Below, piece after piece: positions 1-8,494 of a DNA stretch of 45,972 nucleotides (within the stretch, counting starts at the first letter, position 1; each line of letters opens with the position of its first letter). The notes under the pieces were generated by a model. That model saw only the letters and a list, made by a program, of their open reading frames with translations. It was not told where the DNA came from and made no database searches. A program made the position numbers and the translations under genes. This DNA comes from Chara braunii (taxonomy: Eukaryota; Streptophyta; Charophyceae; Charales; Characeae): positions 1,809,726 through 1,855,697 of the forward strand of contig BFEA01000114.1 in NCBI GenBank assembly GCA_003427395.1, given 5' to 3'.

Positions 1-1613
1 ATCAAAGTTGTGTCCCCCTGGTTTCTATCGATAGGAATCAGAACCAAATCTCGAAAAAACTTACTCCATCTCATCACATCCTTGTCTGTCCACGTCGTAG
101 GTGAGTGTCGTTCCTCCTTGAAAGTCCCCAGAAGGAGGATAAGGTCGTGCAACTTACCCTTCAGATGCTTAGTGGCCACGTTGATGTTGAGCAGCAATGC
201 TCGTGAATCCTCAGCATCCGCCGGTCGAGTGACATTTTTTTAATTTCGGAGGAACGGAGGGACGAGATCTGTCTCTAGATGGCCGAAACGGGTGAGTACA
301 TGGCCGTCTACCTTCGAAAGACTGGTCGAGGAACAGTGACACGCCCTGTCTTCCTGATTGGCGAAGTTCTTATGGTGATGGATCAGGTCTCCCACCGTCT
401 TGTTCTTCTTCCAAATAATCCGTACTCTACTCTTGATAAAACTCGCCAACAGACCATCTGAGACCCTCGGCGTGACCTCATCCTCAGTTGCTCTCCAAAA
501 GCATACCTTACTGAGCCTTGTGTCGTATAGTACCATCACGTTAACCCGCTTACGTATACTGATACCGACTTTTCCGATGATCGCTCTATCAATCTTCAAG
601 CGTAGCGACAGCCTGGTCTTACTGTCGGCGAAGAGACCAGCTGCTCTATACAGGCCAACGAGCTTGTTGGTAGTCATATCCTTAAAATATGACAGCGGTC
701 GGGGCTTGTGTAGCACATCTTGAAGTAACTGCTTGTTAACCTCCGTAGTGGTCTTGGTGCCGATAATCTTGAGAACATCGAGCACTGCTCCTTGTTGAAT
801 TAACAGCTTCGACTGTCGTAGCAGCAAGGTCTTCCCTGCCAACTTGATCTTCGAAGAACCGTACAACCTTCTAATCCTCCTCCATCCGTCAATCCAGACC
901 GTTCCGCCAGCTGCCGTGATCCCGATTACCTTTCTAATAGCGGAACGCTGCTGATAAGGAGCATGTCTACGTTCGATCCAATCCAAAAAGTATGTAAAAT
1001 GCTCACCCTCGTATGTGAAAGAAACAATCCATGGTTGAACAGGTCTTAAAGCCCTTTCTTTCCTCTCCCACTTGCCTTTCCTACCGTTCGATCTCACTCT
1101 CTTCTCCCCCTTTCTCGCTAGATCTCTAGTGTTCAAATACGGAGAGAAATCCGAGATCAGAAAACGTTTGAATGCATAATCATCATTACTGTTAGAGTGC
1201 CTAATAGGGAGGATAAGATACTTATCCGGACCAAAAGATCGCATCCATCGGTAGAGATGTGGTGTGAGACCCAGTGCGGAATTCCTCGCATTCCCGTAGT
1301 GTTCCCTCCACCATTGGATTAAGGTACGCACTGTACAACCCACATAGAACTTCCTGGTCCAGGGGCTGACAATAGCATAAACGCCTAGTTTGTCTAGATC
1401 AAGCATCCGTGTCAGGCCATCAAATCGGTCTACTAACTTTTCTAGCCAAGGAATCTGTCCGCACAGAATCAGTAGCACTGTTGTCACCGCAATGATGCTT
1501 TCGACCTTCCTAACTACCTCACCGATGATCTTCGTCTCCCACAACCGTACCCTGTGATTCAGCCACTTCGTGAGCGTTGTCCACAGAACATAGGTTGTGG
1601 GGAAGATCCACCG
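1..1613 (-). pseudogene. PLE endonuclease-RT region: GIY-YIG, CxC/GHV motif, RT N-terminus
   Basis: Reading leftwards from 1613, the GIY-YIG nuclease core is visible as GVYAI followed by FYVGCT and then an Arg/His pair (WWREH), about 55-85 residues after a TTG at 1544. This nuclease nicks target DNA to prime reverse transcription. About 300 residues of basic, poorly characterised sequence follow, then ACHCSSTSLSKVDGHV, a CxC...GHV arrangement like that seen before the RT of permuted PLEs. After a TAA at 240-242 the same frame stays open to position 1 and ends in LIPIDRNQGDTTL, which looks like the beginning of the RT fingers. The second copy at 5685 reads Ser at the TAA position, so that stop is private to this copy. 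The RT catalytic core lies outside the window. Confidence 0.68.
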
Positions 1614-2696
1614 TCAATCAGACTCCTCCTCCAGTTGCCCAGTAGCCGACTTCAAAGTAACGCGCGCCCTCCTTACCAACGGCGTCTTCTCTGCTTCCTT
1701 ACCTTTGCCCGTGCATCGTATCGGAGTCGCGACGTCCTTCATATCCTCCTTGGATTCAGCAGCCTCGAAACCCTCGAAACCTTCGAAACCGTCGTAAGCA
1801 AGCTGCACTTGCTGTCTGGCCAGGAGTTCGACTGCGTCGGGCTTCTTGGTGTACCTTATGCCCTTCCTCTCGCAAATCTTCCTCAGATCCGTTGCTTTCT
1901 TTGCTGAATAGATCTTGTGAGCTGAAATACAATACTCGATGATGATCCCTTTCTGGAACGGATTCTCCCTCAGAGGTGAAGAAGCCTTCCTCCTCGTTTT
2001 TTCCTTCGTCGTCCGTGCATTCACCCGACGTTTGCCCTTAATCTTCCTGTCTTTCACTCGCCTTCTGGTCAGCTAAGATTCCGTCGTGGAACCAAGAGAT
2101 TCAGACTGGGAATCTTCTGTGTCCGAAAAAGACTCCGTGATGTACTTCCGCGATTTGTGTTTCGTGCGCCTGGTGCTCCTAGCCTTGCCGACTCTCTTGG
2201 TCGGGAATCTCGAGCTCTTAGTAGCATCCCGGGTAGCCAGTTCAGCTTCCAGGTTCTTCTTACGCTATTCCTCGTGGAGCTCGACTCTGATTTGGAGTTT
2301 AAATTCCTCCGCCTTCCTCACGAAATCTCGGTCTCGTCTCGCCTCCTTTTCTTCCATAGCCTTTCTAGCTTCTTTCACCTTCCGCTTCTCCTCCTGTTCC
2401 ATTTTTTCCCTACGAGCCAGCCGGTGCTGTTCTTTTATCTCCTCCACCTCCGGGTCGACAGCGTTCGAAGGGGCGAAACACTCCTGCTTGGCCCAACAGT
2501 CTCAAGCGAAGTGCCCCATCTTGCCACAGTTATAACAGTCGTGAACCGGACCTCCACCACCAACGTCGTATCCTCCATACGGTCCGCTAATACTCCTTCC
2601 TTGAATTGGTTGACCACCCACATTGTCGTTATACGTATAATTCCAATTGTCGACATTCAAACTTCCCCGCCTGCAAGGGCCATTAGTGAGAAACAT
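1614..2696 (-). pseudogene. PLE N-terminal region: CCHC zinc knuckle, coiled coil, basic linker
   Basis: The first Met in the open stretch is at 2696. A Gly/Tyr/Asn-rich leader precedes a retroviral-type zinc knuckle, CYNCGKMGHFA-stop-DC, which fits Cx2Cx4Hx4C if the TGA at 2502-2504 replaced an Arg codon (CGA). Next comes about 60 residues rich in E, K and R with heptad-like spacing (2265-2447, a likely coiled coil), then an Arg/Ser-rich segment and a basic region (1614-2057) carrying a repeated GFE tripeptide. Zinc knuckles usually bind nucleic acid, so a role in binding the element's RNA is likely but inferred. The frame continues past the TGA at 1614 straight into the endonuclease, so this was probably the N-terminal part of one long polyprotein. 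A separate ORF1 is the alternative. Confidence 0.6.
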
Positions 2697-2841
2697 CCTG
2701 CTAATAGGATAACGGATGAAGTGTCCTAAACTGCTAGTATGTCTGTTGTCGACGGGATACCGGAGGAGTTCCGCCAGCTAGTCGTAAGTAGCTACCAACG
2801 GACTATCACCTTCGCTAGCAAGAGTGTCACCGAAAATACGT

Positions 2842-3117
2842 TTAATTTTCGCAGATATCAATGATATCCAGGTAAGTCACTTGTCGTCTGGAGCGCAGTC
2901 TGCCTAGGATTTGACGAATCTTGTCCAACACAACAAGAATCTTCTCATACATGCCAACTCTCAAATTATGGTTCTCTATAAACTGGGCTATATGCAGAAT
3001 CGGTTTAATAGTCTGCCAAATGTATCTAGAAATCAGATTAACCATACGTCTCCGTAAAAAGAAGTAGCCACGTCCTAAGACACTACCCCTACAGCGGAAG
3101 CACCTTCCCTGCACCAT
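2842..3117 (-). other. Short open frame upstream of the PLE polyprotein
   Basis: A 91-codon open stretch ends at a TAA directly upstream of the polyprotein frame, in a different phase. It is basic and rich in Leu, Ile and Arg (for example YEKILVVLDKIRQILGRL) and could form a helix. It might be the element's true N-terminus separated by a frameshift, or chance. I do not recognise it. On the opposite strand a CCAG|GTAAGT splice-donor-like site (about 2870) overlaps it, with no gene model to use it. Confidence 0.2.
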
Positions 3118-3568
3118 AGTGGAAAAATTTAGCAGATAAAACCGATTATAATGAGTCCAACTCCAGCCAAAATCATACCCAGTTCAACGCAGAGCCAACC
3201 AACCTTCAGAACAAAAAAACGCATTTCTTACCTATCTATGAGAATGAGAGAATATGAAAAATGAGAGAATATTTCCCCTACCACAGAACCCTTACTGTAG
3301 TGGATAATAGCAAGAAAATTGCAGGAAAACCCGTTCGTTGATCCGATCCGATGTCGACATAGCCACCGCCCAGCTATAAGCTACCAGTTACTATGCGCCA
3401 AAGAGTGAGGCAGACCGCGGCAAAACAGTCTGGGCAGCAGCTTACAGACACAACCAGAATCAAGAAAGATTGCATACACCATAACTAGAAAACTTGAAAG
3501 CACAAGTACGAATCTTCCGATTAGATAGGTCCAAAAGACATGACCGCCAAAACGAGCAACGGTGGATC

Positions 3569-3614
3569 CCCTCGACCGGTTTCGTCTGCCCACCAGCAGA
3601 ACTCCTCAGGAGGG
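3569..3614 (-). ncRNA. Hammerhead ribozyme (type I, minimal stem III)
   Basis: Read on the minus strand, stem I is CCCUC (3610-3614) pairing with GAGGG (3569-3573). The core box CUGAGGA (3603-3609) fits CUGANGA. Stem II pairs GUUCUGC with GCAGAC, with one bulged U and a six-base loop (3584-3602). GAAA follows (3580-3583). Stem III is the self-complementary ACCGGU (3575-3580), and the predicted cleavage is after GUC (3574-3576), immediately before the stem I 3' strand. All conserved core positions are present. PLEs are known to carry type I hammerheads with tiny, palindromic stem III that work as dimers (Cervera and de la Peña). It lies between the RT remnant ending at 4287 and the next element copy, where such elements keep it. 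Confidence 0.78.
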
Positions 3615-3709
3615 TGAACTTGCTTTCGTGTGCCCAAAGAGAAGGCTATAGCTGTGCCTCCCCTTATTTATACGTTCCGAGTAACAGTAGAGCAGTGTCA
3701 AGGATCGGA

Positions 3710-3800
3710 ACTCGTGCATAGCTCATCGTGGCAGGGTCGTGCGACCACCAGACTCCCTGAGTCATGACTACACCTACCCGGACGTACCGGGTTCGAATAC
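3710..3800 (+). repeat. tRNA-like module (possible SINE head)
   Basis: An A-box-like TAGCTCATCGTGG (about 3719) is followed 60-70 bases later by a B-box-like GGTTCGAATAC (about 3789). Between them GACTC-CCT-GAGTC can pair. The spacing suits a tRNA with a long variable arm, but the acceptor stem is not clear, so this is a tRNA-derived fragment rather than a functional tRNA. It sits inside the putative PLE leader and could be an old SINE insertion. Confidence 0.35.
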
Positions 3801-4286
3801 TGGCCCACAGAGCAGAACCTACAGTTCTCGAATAGCTCGCCTAAAAATATACATACATGCATCGTAACTTCGAACTTGAGAGGCTCCGAACGGAACCCGT
3901 GCGGTCCCACCTTAGTCTAAGCCCGAAATGGAGAAGTTAAAATTGGAAAAAACTCCCCGGGTTACGAGAAAGTCATCCCGAAACCGATATGACAAAGAGT
4001 CAACTGAGCCGACAGAAGAGTCAGAATGTCGAGGCCCGTCAACCGGCGGGTCTTCTAAAAAGGGTCGGCGACCTGGATGAAGTACATGCGGGCCCCCCGT
4101 GCAAATGAAAAGTCCCACTGGGCTCGAGTGAGATATCCCCTCGAGACAAAATTGTCCAAACTCAAAACTTGTGAATACATGCCGTCTTCCGGGAAATCAG
4201 AGTAAACCCCTCCAATAAAATGCGCAGAGTACCACTCTCTGCACCCTTGGCCAACGTGGCCAGGGCACCGAGAGAGACCTCTGGGG

Positions 4287-5321
4287 TTACCCCCGGAGGT
4301 CAGCTTCAGAAATCGTGAAAGCTATTGCTCCCTGCACCAGTATTTTACTGGTGGAATAGTCCCAAAGTCGACGTAGGGAAGCTGTTAAAACAGCCTTCTT
4401 GGTCCTCTTATCAGAAAAGGACGTAAAATGGTGCATTGTCTGGAAGAGGATCCTCTCATTCTCACACAGAGCGTCTGAGTTCTTAGATTTGGGAACAAAC
4501 TGAAGCCTCAACGGATTACTACAAATGAACATAGTACCTCCGACGAAGTCCCACGTCAGTCCACAGTCATCCTTCCTCACGATCTCCATGTAGGAATCGT
4601 AGTTTTTTTCGAAATGTCCGAAAAACCGTCGAGTGAAAACAACATCCGTCTTAACATTCCTAATCCCCACAATCAGGGATATGTCAGCCATTATTCTCCA
4701 ACCACCAACGAGTGTCCGGTCCTCCCCAAGTTCAGCGAGGAATCTCTCTTCTGCCATGGCGCAGGTAATAGAAGCTAATAAAAGCTATGACCGGGCTCGT
4801 CGACTTGCCCATTGGTATGCCGAAAACCTGACGCATCACCTTGGTGCCGCATCTGATAAAAGAGCGTCCGAGATCATACTCCACCGCCTTGAGGATGCCC
4901 TTCAGTTCGATCCTTGCATACCCGTCCATGCTCCTGAGAGACTTGCTCAAAACACAGCACTTGCTTCAGAAGGAAACCTTGATAAGCTTCCAATCAACAT
5001 CCTCGAATCGCCTTAGTAGCTGGTGTACCGCATCGAGTACTGTCCTATGGGGCATGCGCGAGAACATCTCTTTGAGGTCATAGCATCTCCCGATCGCCTG
5101 TGTGCAGCCCAAATCCTGTAGCCTACGACTGGTTGCCTCCAGATGATCTCCAAAACCCACTATCGAGTTGAGGAAGAAAGAGTTTCGAGATGGTACCCTC
5201 ATCAAAAGGTGGTGTAGTGCTCTCGCAACCCTCCTTTGTGCCACAGCGGCCGGATCCGCTGGTGCCGGGGCAATGGGCCTCCATCTACCAAGGTCCTTAT
5301 GTTTTGGTATGACGTAAGCCG
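4287..5321 (-). pseudogene. PLE reverse transcriptase core, catalytically broken
   Basis: From 5321 leftwards the protein shows RWRPIAPAP (fingers), motif A as CYDLKEMFSRMPH with its Asp intact, then RQVFGIPMGKSTSPV (motif B region), motif C, and a thumb-like tail rich in basic residues (DKRTKKAVLTASLRRLW). It would copy the element's RNA into DNA. It is dead on several counts: an in-frame TGA at 4966, a frameshift near 4735-4757 just after the FYYL segment, and motif C reading RIMADIS, where the first of the two catalytic aspartates is Ala. The motif spacing is that of Penelope-like RTs rather than LINE or LTR types. The apparent start at 5337 (MCIRD) is adapter sequence; genuine homology begins at about 5321. 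Confidence 0.7.
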
Positions 5322-5357
5322 TGTCTCTTATACACATCTAGATGTGTATAAGAGACA
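5322..5357. other. Tn5 mosaic-end junction (sequencing adapter)
   Basis: A 36-base perfect palindrome made of TGTCTCTTATACACATCT and its reverse complement. This is the Nextera mate-pair circularisation junction, not genomic DNA. The bases to its right duplicate 5034-5148. Confidence 0.95.
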
Positions 5358-5472
5358 ACGAGTACTGTCCTATGGGGCATGCGCGAGAACATCTCTTTGA
5401 GGTCATAGCATCTCCCGATCGCCTGTGTGCAGCCCAAATCCTGTAGCCTACGAGTGGTTGCCTGCAGATGAT
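5358..5472. other. Misplaced duplicate of RT sequence between adapters
   Basis: These 115 bases repeat 5034-5148 with two visible mismatches and are bounded on both sides by adapter junctions. They are best read as mate-pair insert sequence placed by the assembler. Coding signal here should not be counted as a second RT copy. Confidence 0.85.
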
Positions 5473-5473
5473 C

Positions 5474-5507
5474 TTCTTATACACATCTAGATGTGTATAA
5501 GAGACAG
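5474..5507. other. Tn5 mosaic-end junction (left half clipped)
   Basis: TCTTATACACATCT followed by AGATGTGTATAAGAGACAG: the same junction adapter with its first five bases missing or altered. Confidence 0.95.
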
Positions 5508-5646
5508 TGTCCGCACAGAATCAGTAGCACTGTTGTCACCGCAATGATGCTTTCGACCTTCCTAACTACCTCACCGATGATCTTCGTCTCCCACAACCGT
5601 ACCCTGTGATTCAGCCACTTCGTGAGCGTTGTCCACAGAACATAGG
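5508..5646. other. Misplaced identical copy of 1456-1594
   Basis: All 139 bases match 1456-1594 exactly, while genuine PLE copies in this window differ at many sites. Flanked by adapter junctions on both sides, it is an assembly insertion rather than a biological duplicate. Confidence 0.88.
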
Positions 5647-5684
5647 CTGTCTCTTATACACATCTAGATGTGTATAAGAGACAG
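5647..5684. other. Tn5 mosaic-end junction, complete
   Basis: Complete 38-base junction: CTGTCTCTTATACACATCT followed by its reverse complement. The sequence on its right starts exactly like position 27 and that on its left ends exactly like position 1594, the layout of a circularised fragment whose two ends were joined. A false peptide start, MCIRDR, arises from it. Confidence 0.97.
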
Positions 5685-6489
5685 ATCGATAGGAATCAGA
5701 ACCAAATCTCGAAAAAACTTACTCCATCTCATCACATCCTTGTCTGTCCACGTTGTAGGTGAGTGTCGTTACTCCTTGAAAGTCCCCAGAAGGAGGATAA
5801 GGTCGTGCAACTTACCCTTCAAATGCTTAGTGGCCACGTTGATGTTGAGCAACAATGCTCGCGAATCCTCAGCATCCGCCGGTCGAGTGACATTTTTTGA
5901 ATTTCAGAGGAACGGAGGGACGAGATCTGTCTCTAGATGGCCGAAACGGGTGAGTACATGGCCGTCTACCTTCGGAAGACTGGTCGAGGAACAGTGACAC
6001 GCCCTGTCTTCCTGACTGGCGAAGTTCTTCTGGTTATGGATCAGGTCTCCCACCGTCTTGTTCTTCTTCCAAATAATCCGTACTCTGCTTTTGATGAAAC
6101 TCGCCAACGGACCATCTGAGACCCTCTGCATGACCGCATCCTCAGTTGCTCTCCGTAAGCATACCTTACTGAGCCTTGTGTCGTACGGTACCATCACGTT
6201 AACCCGCTTACGTATATTGATACCGACTTTTCCGACGATCGCTCTATCAATCTTCAAGCGTAGCGACAACCTTGTCTTACTGTTGGTGAAGAGACCAACT
6301 GCTCTCTGCAGGCCCACGAGCTTGTTGGTAGTCATATCCTTAAAATATAACAGCGATTGGGGTCTGTGTAGCACATCTTGAAGTAACTGCTTGTTAACCT
6401 CCGTAGTGGTCTTGGTGCGGATAATCTTCAAAACATCGAACACTGCTCCTTGTTGAATTAACATCTTCGACTGTCGTAGCAGCAAGGTC
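5685..6489 (-). pseudogene. Penelope-like retroelement, copy 2: CxC/GHV to RT N-terminus
   Basis: Homologous to 27-835 with scattered substitutions and in the same orientation. It encodes the C-terminal half of the linker, ACHCSSTSLPKVDGHV and the run into the RT fingers. Its only stop in the aligned region is TGA at about 5904, where copy 1 has CGA (Arg); conversely, copy 1's TAA at 240 is Ser here. The ancestral frame was therefore open through this region and joined the CxC/GHV domain to the RT. Homology to copy 1 stops abruptly at 6489-6490, either a biological truncation or another misjoin. Given the adapters on its left side, its linkage to the RT at 4287-5321 is plausible but not proven. 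Confidence 0.7.
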
Positions 6490-6495
6490 TCACTC

Positions 6496-6720
6496 TTGCC
6501 CAAAGACATGCCTGCACAACCCTGGATCACGATGGGTTATATGGATCCAGAAAACGCTATGCCCATTCTTGTTGAAGTCGTTTCCAGGAACATCTCCCTT
6601 AAAGAAATGGAGCAGAAATTTAAGGTCACCAAGAAACTCAATTATGTCTGCAAGGCCTTTTCGGACGGTGTTGGCTGCAAAGATTCCAAGGAGGCGGTGT
6701 CGAGAGCATCGGTCCGGCAC
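6496..6720 (+). pseudogene. Unrecognised coding-like fragment
   Basis: An open stretch reading MDPENAMPILVEVVSRNIS and continuing through a Lys-rich segment to a YVCKAFSDGVGCKD region has protein-like composition, unlike surrounding noise. It starts right at the breakpoint of PLE copy 2 and runs into the repeat at 6700. I do not recognise the family. It could be a gag-like or host exon fragment captured by a rearrangement. Confidence 0.3.
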
Positions 6721-7060
6721 CGCACGGTGCAGCGCGGGACCCTCCCAGCCGCGTCACGCAGGAGTTGAATCCTAGTCCTCGTCGAGAATATACATGAAGC
6801 TTCTGTAAAGCCGCTCTGGCCGAGTGTGCCAGCCATACCTCTCGCGAGCCCCTACGACAGGATAGGGCCTACGCGAGGCGCGACTTACCTCCACCTTACG
6901 GGAGTTGTCACCTCCCTTCGGTGGGCGTATCCCCGCCGAGCTACCAGTCCACAGTACGAAAGCTAATCAGCTGCAATCGCAGAGGTGGACCAACCGAGGG
7001 CGTTTCTCGTTCGCTGTAGCATAGGGGGTACGTGTGGTACTACGCCTCTATCGGACCCGC
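6700..7060 (-). repeat. Dispersed repeat, copy 1 (A-box-bearing, possibly tRNA-derived)
   Basis: This segment is clearly related to 26800-27070 in the same orientation (shared blocks such as GTCACGCAGGAGTT, ACCTCTCGCGA, CCCTACGACAGG, GTGGGCGTATCCC). On the minus strand both contain TAGCTC(A/G)GC(A/G)GGG, a good Pol III A box, but no clear B box. A tRNA-derived SINE or a fragment of a larger element is likely. Confidence 0.6.
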
Positions 7061-8494
7061 ATGCGAACCGACATCTTGGGGGGCTGAGGTCCAAAGCGCG
7101 ACTCGTCGTCGATCGACTAGGATGTATCCCACATGCCACTCGCACACCACTATAAAGAACATAAAAATAAAGCACACACACAACATACGCACGAAACGAC
7201 ACAACACAAACAATGCAACTACACTCCTAGTCCCTCGGTAGCCATCCCATAACTTTCCGATGCGGAAATCGGATAGGCGTTGTGCGCGAGACTTAGTATA
7301 AAACCGCGCGGACGCAGGGCTAACTCATATCGACTCGCAATGCAAACGTACGCAAGCGGTCGCAGTGATGGCGTACGATGTAGTACCCATACTCATGCGA
7401 TCCTCGTTAATCTTGAGGGTCGCGTTCGACACTCAAGTGTCGGCTGACATGCGCCTTGAGGGTTAATCTCTCGACGCTGGACAACCGCCAAGTGCGGTTG
7501 AAAACCACACCCTTTTTTGCACCCTGCGGAGAGTGGGTGGTACATAGGTTCCTACCTGTGGTGGCAATCGTCTCTTATTGCCCTGGAACCAACTCCATCA
7601 TCTAGGGTCTGGGGAGAAGTCAACGGGTTTGACTTTGACGGCTGTCACGGACTATAACGTCCAACTATAGAAAATCTAAAGAGCAAAGGCTAAAAGGGGA
7701 TCTCCCTCTTCTCTCAAACACACGATCTGTTTAACCCTTACGCGTGGTCTCAGTAGACCGCGCGAAACACTGTAGACATATATATATCACGTAAATATAA
7801 AGGGTTATTAATATGTGACGATCAATTCTCACAATCACAGTGGAGCTCCTCTCAGCCATATATATATATGTATGTGAGCGCAGGCAGTCAAAATCCAAAG
7901 TCCGAATCACCAAACATACCTGCAATCACATCAAAGATCCCACAAAAATTCCAAGTACTACACGGGGTCAACTTCAACCATTCTCTGCACTCACACCCCT
8001 TGCTTTTAGCCATACAAGCCTCACTCTTGTGCAACTCCCAAAATAAAATACTCAATACTTTTCTTTAAATGACCATTCAAAATAAAGTCCAGGTGAAAAC
8101 ACAACAAAACAATTCAAATCACAAGACTAAAGTCTTCAGCTTGAGTGGCAGGAGTGTATTGGAGTTGAGTTGTAGACCGACGAATCGACAACCGACCTGT
8201 TATCAGTGATAACAGAAGATAATCCCTGTAGGATTAAGTTGAATCTAGCCCAAATCCTGAATAAATCGATCAAGAAGACATGTAACACATGACAGGTCAA
8301 TCCCCGAGCTAAATCTATAAGTCCATGAAGAATAATCCTCATATCACGATCTCACTCAAATCATTCTATTTAACTAAGCCTAAGTCTACCTCTAAGCAAG
8401 TGTCAAAGAAAAGGTAGACCTCTGGCAGAATCTCCTCTATACAGAGTGAATCGTCAGAATCGCCACCTGTCAAAATATATTCTATCTCCTTTAA
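7061..8494. other. No gene seen
   Basis: Open frames here are short with random-looking translations. Small inverted repeats occur near 7530-7560 and at 8199-8213 (CTGTTATCAGTGATAACAG, a perfect hairpin). A related ACCTGTTATC...GATAACA hairpin is at about 27790-27810. Nothing else recognised. Confidence 0.5.

Larger units (their letters stand above)
1..2888 (-). mobile_element. Penelope-like retroelement, copy 1 (3' end beyond window)
   Basis: On the minus strand one reading frame runs from about 2888 to the window edge with no frameshift. In order it encodes a CCHC zinc knuckle, a lysine/glutamate-rich helix, a GIY-YIG endonuclease, a CxC...GHV motif and the beginning of a reverse transcriptase. 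Six in-frame stops break it: TAG 2778-2780, TGA 2502-2504, TAG 2265-2267, TAG 2073-2075, TGA 1614-1616 and TAA 240-242. An endonuclease placed N-terminal to the RT matches the permuted Penelope-like elements (Chlamys/Naiad group) reported from green algae, protists and invertebrates. The family assignment rests on motif order and is not a database result. Most stops sit where one C-to-T change in CGA or CAG would produce them, as expected for a methylated, decaying copy. Confidence 0.72.
3118..4286. other. Non-coding junction between two PLE copies
   Basis: This 1.2 kb separates the 3' end of an upstream RT remnant from the 5' end of copy 1, both on the minus strand. It fits the untranslated or pseudo-LTR zone of head-to-tail Penelope-like elements. 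It holds the hammerhead (3569-3614) and a tRNA-like segment (3710-3800). No convincing coding sequence is seen. Confidence 0.45.

Noticed and set aside
10-723. Plus-strand open frames over the PLE
   Set aside because: They are antisense shadows of the conserved minus-strand frame.
1614-2780. In-frame TGA/TAG/TAA as a reassigned genetic code or selenocysteine
   Set aside because: All three stops occur, the two PLE copies have different private stops, and the zinc-knuckle TGA replaces Arg rather than Cys. Some related animal elements do use selenocysteine, but the pattern here fits decay.
2868-2878. Perfect splice donor CCAG|GTAAGT on plus
   Set aside because: No plus-strand exon or acceptor supports it and it lies in antisense PLE sequence.
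5338-5997. Proteins beginning MCIRD at 5337 (minus) and 5668 (plus)
   Set aside because: The start codon and first residues are translated sequencing adapter.
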